Shown here piece by piece: positions 36,173 to 48,900 of a stretch of 64,000 bases of DNA; the stretch's first letter is position 1, and each line of letters opens with the position of its first letter. Origin of the DNA: Monoplex corrugatus (lineage: Eukaryota; Mollusca; Gastropoda; Littorinimorpha; Ranellidae); contig JAPXFY010000031.1 of NCBI GenBank assembly GCA_030674185.1, positions 46,906,007 through 46,970,006 of the forward strand. The letters run 5' to 3'. The notes below the pieces were generated by a model. The model was not told where the DNA came from. It worked only from the letters and a program-made list of their open reading frames with translations, and searched no databases. Position numbers and translations under genes: made by a program.

Positions 36173-36241
36173 ACTACAACACAAACTTACAAAATGCTGA
36201 ATTAAAACAAATTCAGCATTTTGTAAGTTTGTGTTGTAGTT
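36173..36241. repeat. Perfect palindrome, 32-bp arms
   Basis: AACTACAACACAAACTTACA and the following bases are exactly mirrored by the sequence ending TGTAAGTTTGTGTTGTAGTT. The spacer is about 5 bases. Confidence 0.9.
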
Positions 36242-36246
36242 TTCTT

Positions 36247-36572
36247 TTAACCCTTTGAACCCGGCTGGCCGTTGCAGCGCCTAGTGCGATTAATACCTCT
36301 GGACCCGGCAGGCCGCTGGAGCAGCCTGAATGACCGGTTGACCTGGTCTGGTTATGTGCTGGCGTGCGGTATGCGACCTACCGGCACCTACTCTCCTCTG
36401 CCACATCCTGTTTATATTACAAATTCCAGACACCCTATACTTTCTTCCTGGCCAATTTTTAAGCATTAGAAGGATTTATTCTGAGACAACCGCTTTTCGC
36501 TAGAATTTCTCTAAAAATACTCAGGGTTGAGGATATCAGAGGTCTAGAAGTACTTAGGGTTGAAAGGGTTAA
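36247..36572. mobile_element. piggyBac-like MITE, family P2 (~318 bp)
   Basis: TTAA plus CCCTTTGAACCCGG at the left, and GGGTTGAAAGGG plus TTAA at the right. TTAA duplications and CCC-starting inverted ends indicate piggyBac-type insertion. The interior is GC-rich at the left and has no transposase. Distinct in sequence from the palindromic TTAA family and from the element at 49054. Confidence 0.75.
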
Positions 36573-37073
36573 CAGCCATATGGAATTTAGCACACAACAT
36601 GTGTGTCGCATATTCCAACCACAACACACTTTAACGAAATGCTCAATTTCTTTTAGCAGCCAAATGAAATTCAGCAAACAGCAAGTGTGTCAGACTGGTC
36701 GTCTATTCCACATGAAGACCCATATGGACACTGAAGACCAGTATGCCTACCCATCTGTCTGACCATAGAGTCCATTAACATCATTCAGAATATGCGCAGG
36801 AAAGCAAAGAACATGTATGTCATATAATCCAACACAAACTTACAAAATGCTCAAACTCTTGTTAACACTCAAATGAAATTCAGCAAACAATACCAGTTCC
36901 AGCCACAACATAAACTTACAAAATGTTCAAAACTTTTTTCAAAATCCATAAGAAAAGTAACTTCTGTGGTGACAGACGATATAAAAACATTTACTGCACA
37001 GTATTCCGTAAATCTTTTTATTTCTTGCTGACTGTATTTTTTTATGCAGCTCTTTATTTATGTACATATATTG

Positions 37074-37110
37074 CAGTTGGTGGATATGGTATAGGAGTCA
37101 AGGGGTTAAG
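37074..37110. mobile_element. TTAA MITE, right-end fragment
   Basis: GCAGTTGGTGGATATGGTAT then GTCAAGGGGTTAA: the right end of the palindromic MITE without a left part. Confidence 0.6.
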
Positions 37111-37182
37111 AACTAAAGGCAGTTAACTTTATATGAACTGTTAAACATAATAAATAGCAATGCCGACACTGCACGGAAAAAC

Positions 37183-37183
<1 letters not shown>

Positions 37184-37272
<89 letters not shown>
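37184..37272. repeat. (CA)n microsatellite
   Basis: An uninterrupted CA tract of about 44 copies. Confidence 0.95.
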
Positions 37273-37273
<1 letters not shown>

Positions 37274-37628
37274 GTAAAAAGAGACCAAATCTACTCCGAA
37301 ACAATACAGTTTAGGTGGTATATAAAAGTTCTCACAGCACAACACACACAACATTGTGAAGCTTTCTGTTTTGTCTATCTTAATGAATCAGTAGTTTATG
37401 TGGCAGAAAAAAGTTAAAACTGTCTGTTGGTTTAAGATATTTACAAGCCATACATAAATTCTGACAGTTTTTCAAACTAGTATACATGCTGAGATTTAAC
37501 CCTCCATGAGCACAGAATAATGTTGATAATGTTAACAGGAGCAATCACTCATAAAGGCACAGAATGGTAAAGGTGTTTAACCATTTACAGTCAACCATCA
37601 ACATTACACTTGTACAGACAGTCACAAC
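37273..37628. other. Unassigned sequence
   Basis: No supported gene or element. Confidence 0.5.
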
Positions 37629-38495
37629 TTTTTCTTCTTCTTCTTCGTAATCTTCTTCTTCGTAATCTTCTTCGTAATCTTCTTCTTCTTCTTTTTCTTC
37701 TTTTCTTCTTTTTCTTTCTTCTTCTTCTTTTTAATCTTCTTCTTCTTCTTTTCTTCTCTTCTCTTTAATCTTCTTCTTCTTCTTTTCTTCTTTTTTTCTT
37801 CTTCTTCTTCTTTTCTCTTCTTTTTCTTCTTCTTCTTTCTTTCTTCTCTTTTCTTCTTCTTCTTCTTTCTTCTTCTTCTTCTTCTTTCTTCTTTCTTCTC
37901 TTCTTCTTTTTCTTCTCTTTTTCTCTTCTTCTTCTTTCTTTTTCTTCTTCTTTTTCTTCTTCTTCTTCTTTTCTTCTTCTTCTTCTTCTTCTTCTTTTCT
38001 TCTTCTTCTTCTTTCTTCTTCTTCTTTTTCTTCTTTCTTCTCTTTATCTTCTTTTCTTCTTCTTTTCTCTTTCTTCTTCTTCTTCTTCTTTTCTTCTTCT
38101 TCTTCTTCTTCTTCTTCTTCTTCTTTCTTCTCTTCTCTTTCTTCTTTTCTTCTTCTTTCTTCTTCTTCTTCTTTTCTTCTTCTTCTTCTTCTTCTTTCTT
38201 TCTTCTTCTTTCTTTCTTCTTCTTCTTTTCTTCTTTTTCTTCTCTTCCTTCTTCTTCTTCTTTCTTCTCCTTCTTCTTCTTCTTCTTCTTCTTTCTTCTT
38301 ACTCTTCCTTCCTACAAACTGTTCCTGCTTCCTCACCTTGCTTTTTCTTCTCCTTCTTCTTCTTTTTCTTCTTCTTTTCTTCTTTTCTTCTTCTTCTTCT
38401 TCTTCTTCTTCTTCTTCTTCTCTTCTTCTTCTTCTTCCTTCTCTTCCTCTTCTTCTTCGCTTCTTCTTCTTCTTCTACTTCTCCTCTTCCTTCTC
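37629..38495. repeat. ~870-bp (CTT)n polypyrimidine tract
   Basis: CTT/TTC triplets with TTTC and CTC variants, almost no purine except a few TAAT and ACT breaks. It starts exactly where a minus-strand LINE ends (38497), so on that strand it is a huge (GAA)n tail. The 201-residue Glu/Lys frame through it is an artefact. Confidence 0.95.
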
Positions 38496-38496
38496 C

Positions 38497-38830
38497 CTTA
38501 ACCCTGTGAAGTCACTGGGATGCCACACAAAAGAACTGTTCACCAGCTTTCCTCACCTATGCTGGTTGTGTGACAAAGCCTGGGTCTATGTAAATGTTTT
38601 TTCTGTCTATTCCGCAATGTTGTCAGGCCATGTCTGTTTTCTGTCTTTTCCTCTGTCCCCCTTCCTCAGCAGCATCTTGGAGTACGGATTTAGCAAGGGC
38701 ACTGGATTTTGTTACATGTCCACACCAACATAGTTTTCTTTTTCTTTTCTTCAGTGTAATACAGTCATAAATAGGTTGACAAGACAATCGCAGCAAGATA
38801 TGTTCATTGGCACAGACCACAGTGGTGTAA
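38497..38830 (-). mobile_element. 5'-truncated LINE RT end with (GAA)n tail
   Basis: On the minus strand: KRKLCWCGHVTKSSALAKSV, then GGQRKRQ. After a frameshift come WPDNIAE (stop), TEKTF, KLVNSSFVWHPSDFTGLR. These match 'R.L.W.GHV.RS..LAKTVLQG', 'W.DNI.EWTG' and 'KLV..SSVVP' of LINE RT C-termini. Several stops. A different family from L1x. Confidence 0.7.
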
Positions 38831-38984
38831 AGTTGTTCACCAGTAAAACAGTCAGTTATACAACAGTGAAATCAGTTCTACCAGCAGATCAGAAATACAA
38901 ACAATAACAACTACTGTTCACCAATGAACTGGAGGCACACAAAGGAGGCAGACACCAGTAAAGCAGTCTTTGTTAGAACTTTGT

Positions 38985-39530
38985 TATTGTTGTTTAAAGT
39001 CCAACCGACCACGTAGAGCCATATCAGGGCTATAACTGGCTCAACACACATAATACTTCAAAAGGAAAAAAGAAAAGAAAATTAAGTACACATATCAATG
39101 CGTTCGCACACATAATCTAAGGAGATGCCCCCGGCGTTGACTACTCCATCCAATTTATCGCACATGGGGATTTAAAAAACAAACCTGAATACAAATTTAA
39201 GCATACCTAAGGACACCAAAACATATATAAAAAAAAAAGGGTCTAAATTACCTAAAACTGCTTCCGCATATCTCACCTCCTTAGAGCCAAAAATGCACTT
39301 AATACATGTACCCAATTATCAATCCTAAGAAAAAGTACGTAAGATTTTATCGAACACATACAGGTGAATGGACCAGCAAGGCAGATAATGATAGGAACAA
39401 ATGACAGAAAGTAAAGGAACAAGGAAGAAAAAAAGAGAGTGACAGAAAAGAGGAAATATCTAGCACAGAATTTCCAGAAGGTGGGGATACTATTTATACT
39501 AAATGAGCCCCAGGCATACCCATGCGAGGA
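38985..39530 (+). mobile_element. Dispersed repeat D2, copy 1
   Basis: About 545 bp shared with 56420-56980 and 58070-58590. Landmarks: TAGAGCCATATCAGGGCTAT, AATTAAGTACACATATCAAT, TACCTAAAACTGCTTCCGCA, ACCCAATTATCAATCCTAAG, AATTTCCAGAAGGTGGGGAT. On the minus strand its end, GGTCGGTTGGACTTTAAACA, looks like the tail of gastropod retroposons. Class unresolved; no ORF. Confidence 0.7.
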
Positions 39531-39726
39531 AACAGTTCACCAATGAACCAGCAGGTACATGCGTGTAGTGATAAAGCCGTTTCCCAGTAAATCAAATAAA
39601 GACACGCAATGGTACAGTAATCAGTACGATGCACACAATGGAATACATTGTTTGCTAGCAATTCAGTAATGTGCACAATTAGAAAGTTGTTAACCAAAAC
39701 CAAACAATCACAAAAGTATAAAAAAA

Positions 39727-39727
<1 letters not shown>

Positions 39728-39781
<54 letters not shown>
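39728..39781. repeat. (TG)n microsatellite
   Basis: An uninterrupted TG tract. Confidence 0.95.
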
Positions 39782-39785
<4 letters not shown>

Positions 39786-39840
39786 TTTATATAAACCAGC
39801 TACTGATCGGTGGTTCATCAAGGCACAAAAAGCAACATTC

Positions 39841-40063
39841 TTAACCCTTTGACTCCCGCACCCTGTCCACCAGCATCTTGCATTGTAAACCATGCTAGCA
39901 AAGCAAAAGCTTAACACTTTGACTCCCTCACCCTATCCACTAGCTTCCTTGACTCCCTCACCCTATCCACCAGCTTCCTGTAGGAAGCTGTTGGATAGGG
40001 TGAAGGAGTCAAAGGGTTAAGTTTTTGCAGCTGATGCACAGGGCGTGGGAGTCAAAGGGTTAA
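39841..40063. mobile_element. TTAA-bounded palindromic MITE, copy 8 (nested)
   Basis: Starts TTAACCCTTTGACTCCCGCA, has an inner TTAACACTTTGACTCCC start and a GGGTTAA end, and ends GGAGTCAAAGGGTTAA. The piece CTTGACTCCCTCACCCTATC is duplicated. The left half contains the unit amplified into an array at 62940-64000. Confidence 0.75.
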
Positions 40064-40137
40064 TCAGAGAACTGGTCTAGTACACAGTCTGTTCACAGTC
40101 AATAAAAACAGATACAGAAAGGAAAAATTGTTATACA

Positions 40138-40300
40138 AAATGCTAAAAATCATCGTACAAAATGCTAAAAATCATCGTACAAAATGCTAAAATTATCGTA
40201 CAGAATACTACAATTATCATACAGAATGCTAAAATCATCGTACAAAATGCAAAAATTATCATACAGAATGCTAAAATCATTATACAGAATGTTACAAATT
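40138..40300. repeat. ~20-bp minisatellite
   Basis: About eight copies of ATCATCGTACAAAATGCTAA with ACAGAATGC variants. It ends at an acceptor-like ATTATTCATCAG (40298-40309). Confidence 0.85.
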
Positions 40301-40359
40301 ATTCATCAGCTTATCAAACAGACGCACAAACGTCCAACAGTTCAGAAAGGCACATGGAG

Positions 40360-43110
40360 GTAAAGGCGATCACCAACACGGAACACAACGCAGTGGTACA
40401 GCTGTCGACGCTAAGTCACAAGTTGACGGTAAATCAGAACGGTACGTATATAATGGTACACCAACAAGGAACACAACGCAGTGGTACAGCTGTCGACGCT
40501 AAGTCACAAGTTGACGGTAAATCACAACGGTACGTATATAATGGTACACCAACAAGGAACACAACGCAGTGGTACAGCTGTCGACGCTAAGTCACAAGTT
40601 GACGGTAAATCAGAACGGTACGTATATAATGGTACACCAACAAGGAACACAACACAGTGGTACAGCTGTCGACGCTAAGTCACAAGTTGACGGTAAATCA
40701 GAACGGTACGTATATAATGGTACACCAACAAGGAACACAACGCAGTGGTAGACTGGTACAGCTGTCGACGCTAAGTCACAAGTTGACGGTAAATCACAAC
40801 GGTACGTATATAATGGTACACCAACAAGGAACACAACGCAGTGGTACAGCTGTCGACGCTAAGTCACAAGCTGACGGTAAATCAGAACGGTACGTATATA
40901 ATGGTACACCAACAAGGAACACAACATACTGGTACAGCTGTCGACGCTAAGTCACAAGTTGACGGTAAATCAGAACGGTACATATATAATGGTACACCAA
41001 CAAGGAACACAACGCAGTGGTAGACTGGTACAGCTGTCGACGCTAAGTCACAAGTTGACGGTAAATCAGAACGGTACGTATATAATGATACACCAACAAG
41101 GAACACAACGCAGTGGTACAGCTGTCGACGCTAAGTCACAAGTTGACGGTAAATCAGAACGGTACGTATATAATGGTACACCAACAAGGAACACAACGTA
41201 GTGGTACAGCTGTCGACGCTAAGTCACAAGTTGACGGTAAATCAGAACGGTACGTATATAATGGTACACCAACAAGGAACACAACGCAGTGGTAGACTGG
41301 TACAGCTGTCGACGCTAAGTCACAAGTTGACGGTAAATCAGAACGGTACGTATATAATGGTACACCAACAAGGAACACAACGCAGTGGTACAGCTGTCGA
41401 CGCTAAGTCACAAGTTGACGGTAAATCAGAACGGTACGTATATAATGGTACACCAACAAGGAACACAACGCAGTGGTACAGCTGTCGACGCTAAGTCACA
41501 AGTTGACGGTAAATCAGAACGGTACGTATATAATGGTACACCAACAAGGAACACAACGTAGTGGTACAGCTGTCGACGCTAAGTCACAAGTTGACGGTAA
41601 ATCACAACGGTACGTATATAATGGTACACCAACAAGGAACACAACGTAGTGGTACAGCTGTCGACGCTAAGTCACAAGTTGACGGTAAATCAGAACGGTA
41701 CGTATATAATGGTACACCAACAAGGAACACAACGTAGTGGTACAGCTGTCGACGCTAAGTCACAAGTTGACGGTAAATCAGAACGGTACGTATATAATGG
41801 TACACCAACAAGGAACACAACGTAGTGGTACAGCTGTCGACGCTAAGTCACAAGTTGACGGTAAATCAGAACGGTACGTATATAATGGTACACCAACAAG
41901 GAACACAACGCAGTGGTACAGCTGTCGACGCCAAGTCACAAGTTGACGGTAAATCAGAACGGTACGTATATAATGGTACACCAACAAGGAACACAACGTA
42001 GTGGTACAGCTGTCGACGCTAAGTCACAAGTTGACGGTAAATCAGAACAGTACGTATATAATGGTACACCAACAAGGAACACAACGCAGTGGTACAGCTG
42101 TCGACGCCAAGTCACAAGTTGACGGTAAATCACAACGGTACGTATATAATGGTACACCAACAAGGAACACAACGCAGTGGTACAGCTGTCGACGCTAAGT
42201 CACAAGTTGACGGTAAATCAGAACGGTACGTATATAATGGTACACCAACAAGGAACACAACGCAGTGGTACAGCTGTCGACGCTAAGTCACAAGTTGACG
42301 GTAAATCAGAACGGTACGTATATAATGGTACACCAACAAGGAACACAACGCAGTGGTACAGCTGTCGACGCTAAGTCACAAGTTGACGGTAAATCAGAAC
42401 GGTACGTATATAATGGTACACCAACAAGGAACACAACGCAGTGGTACAGCTGTCGACGCCAAGTCACAAGTTGACGGTAAATCAGAACGGTACGTATATA
42501 ATGGTACACCAACAAGGAACACAACGCAGTGGTACAGCTGTCGACGCCAAGTCACAAGTTGACGGTAAATCAGAACGGTACGTATATAATGGTACACCAA
42601 CAAGGAACACAACGTAGTGGTACAGCTGTCGACGCTAAGTCACAAGTTGACGGTAAATCACAACGGTACGTATATAATGGTACACCAACAAGGAACACAA
42701 CGCAGTGGTACAGCTGTCGACGCCAAGTCACAAGTTGACGGTAAATCAGAACGGTACGTATATAATGGTACACCAACAAGGAACACAACGCAGTGGTACA
42801 GCTGTCGACGCTAAGTCACAAGTTGACGGTAAATCAGAACGGTACGTATATAATGGTACACCAACAAGGAACACAACGCAGTGGTACAGCTGTCGACGCT
42901 AAGTCACAAGTTGACGGTAAATCACAACGGTACGTATATAATGGTACACCAACAAGGAACACAACGCAGTGGTACAGCTGTCGACGCCAAGTCACAAGTT
43001 GACGGTAAATCAGAACGGTACATATATAATGGTACACCAACAAGGAACACAACGCAGTGGTACAGCTGTTGACACTAAGTCACAAGCTGAGGGTAAATAA
43101 GAACGGTACG
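40360..43110. repeat. 88-bp minisatellite with higher-order structure
   Basis: About 31 copies of an 88-bp unit with GTGGTACAGCTGTCGACGCT, AAGTCACAAGTTGACGGTAA and CGGTACGTATATAATGGTAC. An 8-bp insertion (GACTGGTA) appears at 40751, 41023 and 41295, exactly 272 bp apart. That gives a three-unit higher-order repeat in the left part only. Confidence 0.97.
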
Positions 43111-43380
43111 TATATAATGGTAAAGGTAAATACCAGCAAATCTGACAGGTTCACAAAGGGTAAATCAGTTTACCAGCATTTCAGTAAGGCACTCAGTAGT
43201 GGCGCACAATGATGGCATACAATGATGGCACACAATGATGGGGTTTTTTTGTTCTCAAGGCACAATGGCAGAAAAAGTAGCGGGTGGGTGGGGTCTTTGG
43301 TTTTGTTCGTTTTACATGCAGCGAACACACCAGGTCACTCAATAAACACTAAAATATTAACCTCTACATGGAATACCAAA
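43111..43380. other. Unassigned, short internal repeats
   Basis: GATGGCACACAATGATGG-type short repeats at 43205-43240. No gene supported. Confidence 0.5.
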
Positions 43381-43675
43381 GGAAATAAGAGGGAAGCAGG
43401 GAGAATTTTAAATATCAACTAAGTAACATAACTCTTGAGAGTCACAGAGTTATCTCCCATGTAGAATTTCTCAAACCCAACACAGTTTGCACTACCCATT
43501 CAGCTAGCATAGACGCAGCCACAAAGCATAAAGTGGTAAGCTCAGAACATTCCTTTACCACTTACCACTTTATGCCTTGTTGCTGCGTCTATGCTAGCTG
43601 AATGGGTAGCGCAAAATGTGTTGGGTTTGAGAAATTCTACATGGGAGATAACTCCGTGACTCTCAAGAGTTACTC
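43381..43675. mobile_element. Foldback MITE, family FB, copy 2
   Basis: Arms of about 90-110 bp: TAACTCTTGAGAGTCAC at 43429 is mirrored to 43672. The inner arms contain CTAGCATAGACGCAGC and its complement. The left flank GAAATAAGAGGGAAGCAGGG and the ACACAGTTTGC motif match copy 1 at 7148, so this is one family with a different, longer core. Confidence 0.75.
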
Positions 43676-43822
43676 TACATGGAAGTCAATCATTTTATCA
43701 CTGACAATAACAATATCACCGGCAAAGATCGTAATTTGTAAAGTTGCACGTGATAGTGTCCATGTTTGTTTACCACTACCAGTCAGATAGTAACTTCTTT
43801 CAAGATGCAGAAAAGTGGCAGA

Positions 43823-44088
43823 AAAAGCCAACATCATGACACACACACAAAAAAGCCAACATCATGACACACACATAAAAAAGCCAACATCATGACACAC
43901 ACACACACACACAAAAAAGCCAACATCATGACACACACACACAAAAAAAGCCAACATCATGACACACACACACACACAAAAAGCCAACATCATGACACAC
44001 CCAAAAAAGCCAACATCATGACACACACACACACACACAAAAAGCCAACATCATGACACACACACACACACAAAAAAGCCAACATCAT

Positions 44089-44133
<45 letters not shown>

Positions 44134-44297
44134 CCAACATCATGACACACACACACACACACACAAAAGCCAACATCATGACACACACACACAAAAAAGC
44201 CAACATCATGACACACACACAAAAAAGCCAACATCATGAGACACACACACCAAAAAAAGCCAACATCGTGACACACACATAAAAAAGCCAACATCAT

Positions 44298-44337
<40 letters not shown>

Positions 44338-44347
44338 CCAACATCAT

Positions 44348-44387
<40 letters not shown>

Positions 44388-44486
44388 CCAACATCATGAC
44401 ACACACACACAAAAGCCAACATCATGACACACACATTAAAAAAAAAAGCCAACATCGTGACACACGCATAAAAAAGCCAACATCAT

Positions 44487-44566
<80 letters not shown>

Positions 44567-44932
44567 CCAACATCATGACACACACACACACACACACACA
44601 CAAAAGCCAACATCATGACACACACACACAAAAAAGCCAACATCATGACACACACACACACACACAAAAGCCAACATCATGACACACACACACACACAAA
44701 AGCCAACATCATGACACACACACACACACACACATAAAAAAGCCAACATCATGACACACACATAAAAAAGCCAACATCGTGACACACACACAAAAAAGCC
44801 AACATCATGACACACACATTAAAAAAAAAAAGCCAACATCATGACACCACACACACAAAAAAGCCAACATCGTGACACACACACAAAAAAAGCCAACATC
44901 GTGACACACACATAAAAAAAGCCAACATCATG

Positions 44933-44965
<33 letters not shown>

Positions 44966-45003
44966 CCAACATCATGACACACACATAAAAAAGCCAACAT
45001 CAT

Positions 45004-45074
<71 letters not shown>

Positions 45075-45705
45075 CCAACATCATGACACACACATAAAAA
45101 AGCCAACATCATGACACACACACACAAAAAAAAAGCCAACATCGTGACACACACACACACCACACACACAAAAAAAGCCAACATCGTGCACACACACAAA
45201 AAAGCCAACATCGTGACACACACACACATAAAAAAGCCAACATCATGACACACACACACAAAAGCCAACATCATGACACACACACAAAAGCCACATCATG
45301 ACACACACATAAAAAAAGCCAACATCATGACACACACACACATAAAAAAGCCAACATCATGACACACACACATAAAAAAGCCAACATCATGACACACACA
45401 CATAAAAAAGCCAACATCATGACACACACACAAAAAAAAGCCAACATCATGACACACACACATAAAAAAGCCAACATCATGACACACACACACAAAAGCC
45501 AACATCATGACACACACATAAAAAAACCAACATCATGACACACACATAAAAAAGCCAACATCGTGACACACACACACAAAAAAGCCAACATCGTGACACA
45601 CACACAAAAAAGCCAACATCATGACACACACATAAAAAAGCCAACATCATGACACACACACACAAAAAAAGCCAACATCATGACACACACATAAAAAAGC
45701 CAACA
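43823..45705. repeat. Compound mini/microsatellite with variable CA
   Basis: About 60 copies of AAAAAAGCCAACATCATGAC, each followed by a CA run that varies from about 4 to about 40 copies. The fixed part is very constant (one CATCGTG variant is common) while the CA part is highly unstable. Confidence 0.97.
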
Positions 45706-45706
45706 G

Positions 45707-45896
45707 TATTATAACTGGAGTGATGAATCAACAAGGTTTAGATGACGAAGATGTCAAATTGATTAACTGCAATCACTTCGAGAAAATTTCAGCTCTTTTT
45801 ACACAGACGATCACTGACACTGAAGACACAGAGACAGAAACCAGAGACTCATCATCTCTGGACCCATGGGACATAACAGCAAATGTCGCTCTCTGA
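45707..45896 (+). CDS. Candidate exon in unique island (plus strand)
   Basis: Directly after the compound array, an AACAG acceptor-like site is followed by one plus-strand frame open for about 63 codons. The other two plus frames have many stops. The peptide includes ITGVMNQQGLDDEDVKLIN, HFEKISALFTQTITD, an acidic Thr/Glu run and SSSLDPWDITANVAL before a TGA at 45894-45896. A minus-strand frame of 70 codons overlaps it, so the strand is not certain. No strong donor precedes the stop; GTATCT at 45917 is beyond it. Family not recognised. If coding, it would be part of a nested plus-strand gene within the 38-kb intron. Confidence 0.35.
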
Positions 45897-45916
45897 CAGT
45901 TTGAAGGAGGCTTTGG

Positions 45917-48900
45917 TATCTCTAAAACTGTAGTGTGAAGTGGGCTTAATCGTTGACAGTTTAAAGTGGGCTTAATCACTGACACTTTGAACTGGGCTTA
46001 ATCACTGACAGTAAGAAGTGGGCTTAATCACTGAGTATGAACTGGGCTTAATCACTGACAGTTTGAAGTGGGCTTAATCATTGCCAGTTTGAAGTGGGCT
46101 TAATCACTGACATTGTGAAGTGGGCTTGATCATTGACAGTTTGAAGTGGCTTAATCATTGCCAGTTTGAAGTGGGCTTAATCACTGACAGTTTGAAGTGG
46201 GCTTAATCATTGCCAGTTTGAAGTTGGCTTAATCACTGACATTGTGAAGTGGGCTTCATCATTGACAGTTTGAAATTGGCTTAATCATTGCCAGTTTGAA
46301 GAGGGCTTAATCATTGACAGTTTGAAGTGGGCTTTATCATTGCCAGTTTGAAGTAGGCTTAATCATTGACAGTTTGAAGTGGGCTTAATCACTGACAGTT
46401 TGAAGTGGGCTTAATCATTGACAGTTTGAAGTAGGCTTAATCACTGACAGTTTGAAGTGGGCTTAATCATTGACAGTTTGAAGTGGGCTTAATCACTGAC
46501 AGTTTGAAGTGGGCTTAATCACTGACAGTTTGAAGCGGACTTAATCACTGACAGTCTGAAGCGGACTTAATCACTGACAGTCTGAAGTGGACTTAATCAC
46601 TGACAGTTTGAAGTGGACTTAATCACTGACAGTTTGAAGTGGACTTAATCATTGACAGTTTGAAGTGGGCTTAATCACTGACAGTCTGAAGTGGGCTTAA
46701 TCACTGACAGTTTGAAGTGGGCTTAATCACTGACAGTCTGAAGTGGGCTTAATCATTGACAGTTTTAAGTGGACTTAATCATTGACAGTTTGAAGTGGGC
46801 TTAATCATTGACAGTGTGAAGTGGACTTAATCACTGACAGTTTGAAGTGGACTTAATCATTGACAGTTTGAAGTGGGCTTAATCACTGACAGTCTGAAGT
46901 GGACTTAATCACTGACAGTTTGAATGGACTTAATCACTGACAGTGCGAAGTGGGCTTAATCACTGACAGTTTGAAGTGGGCTTAATCACTGACAGTTTGA
47001 AGTGGTATAATCACTGACAGTTTGAAGTGGGCTTAATCATTGACAGTTTGAAGTGGGCTTAATCATTGACAGTTTGAAGTGGGCTTAATCATTGACAGTT
47101 TGAAGTGGGTTTAATCATTGACAGTTTGAAGTGGGCTTAATCACTGACAGTTTGAAGTGGGCTTAATCACTGACAGTTTGAAGTGGGCTTAATCACCGAC
47201 AATGTGAAGTGGGCTTAATCACTGACAGTGTGAAGTGGGCTTAATCACTGACAGTGTGAAGTGGGCTTTATCGCTGACAGTGTGAAGTGGGCTTTATCGC
47301 TGACAGTGTGAAGTGGGCTTAATCACTGACAGTGTGAAGTGGGCTTAATCATTGACAGTGTGAAGTGGGCTTAATCACTGACAGCGTGAAGTGGGCTTAA
47401 TCATTGACAGTGTGAAGTTGGCTTAATCACTGACAGTGTGAAGTGGGCTTAATCACTGACAGTGTGAAGTGGGCTTAATCATTGACAGTGTGAAGTGGAC
47501 TTAATCATTGACAGTGTGAAGTGGGCTTAATCACTGACAGTGTGAAGTGGGCTTAATCACTGACAGTTTGAAGTGGACTTAATCACTGACAGTTTGAAGT
47601 GGGCTTAATCATTGACAGTTTGAAGTGGGCTTAATTAATCACTGAGTTTGAAGTGGGCTTAATCACTGACAGTTTGAAGTGGGCTTAATCACTGACAGTT
47701 TGAAGTGGGCTTAATCACTGACTGTGAAGTGGGCTTAATCATTGACAGTTTGAAGAAGGCTTTATCACTGACAGTTTGAAATGGGCTTAACCATTGAGAG
47801 TTTGAAGTGGGCTTAATCAATGACAGTTTGAAGTGGGCTTAATTAATCACTGACAGTTTGAAGTGGGCTTAATCATTGACAGTTTGAAATGGGCTTAATT
47901 AATCACTGACAGTTTGAAGTGAGCTTAATCACTGACAGGTTGAAGTGGGCTTAATCACTGACAGTTTGAAATGGACTTAATTAATCACTAACAGTTTGAA
48001 GTGGGCTTAATCACTGACAGTGTGAAGTGGGCTTAATCACTGACAGTTTGAAGTGGGCTTAATCACTGACAGTTTGAAGTGGGCTTAATCATTGACAGTT
48101 TGAAGTGGGCTTAATTAATCACTGACAGTTTGAAGTGGGCTTAATCACTGAAGGTTTGAAGTGGGCTTAATCATTGACAGTTTGAAGTGGGCTTAATCAT
48201 TGACAGTTTGAAGTGGGCTTAATCATTTACAATTTGAAGTGGGCTTAATCACTGACATTGTGAAGTGGGCTTAATCATTGACAGTTTGAAGTGGGCTTAA
48301 TCACTGACAGTTTGAAGTGGGCTTAATCATTGACAGTGTGAAGTGGGCTTAATCACTGACAGTTTGAAGTGGGCTTGATCATTGACAGTTTGAAGTGGGC
48401 TTAATCACTGACATTGTGAAGTGGGCTTAATCACTGACAGTTTGAAGTGGGCTTAATCATTGACAGTTTGAAGTGGGCTTAATCATTGACAGTTTGAAGT
48501 GGGCTTAATCACTGACAGTTTGAACTGGGCTTAATCACTGACAGTGTGAAGTGGACTTTATCACTGACAGTGTGAAGTGGGCTTAATCATTGACAGTGTG
48601 AAGTGGGCTTAATCACTGACAGTTTGAAGTGGGCTTTATCACTGACAGTTTGAAGTGGGCTTTATTACTGACAGTTTGAAGTGGGCTTTATCACTGACAG
48701 TTTGAAGTGGGCTTAATCACTGACAGTTTGAAGTGGGCTTAATCACTGACAGTGCGAAGTGGGCTTTATCACTGACAGTGTGAAGTGGGCTTTATCAGAC
48801 AGTTTGAAGTGGGCTTTATCACTGACAGTTTGAAGTGGGTTTTTATCATTGACAGTGTGAAGTGGGCTTTATCACTGACAGTTTGAAGTGGGCTTAATCA

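Larger units (their letters stand above)
36099..36930. repeat. Three diverged copies of a larger repeat
   Basis: GAAAGCAAACAACATGTGTG, then ACACAAACTTACAAAATGCT, recurs near 36137, 36590-36640 and 36790-36920 with decay. One copy holds the 32-bp-arm palindrome and the piggyBac-like element. Confidence 0.6.

Noticed and set aside
37731..38336. 201-codon Glu/Lys-rich frame
   Set aside because: Simple translation of the (GAA)n LINE tail.
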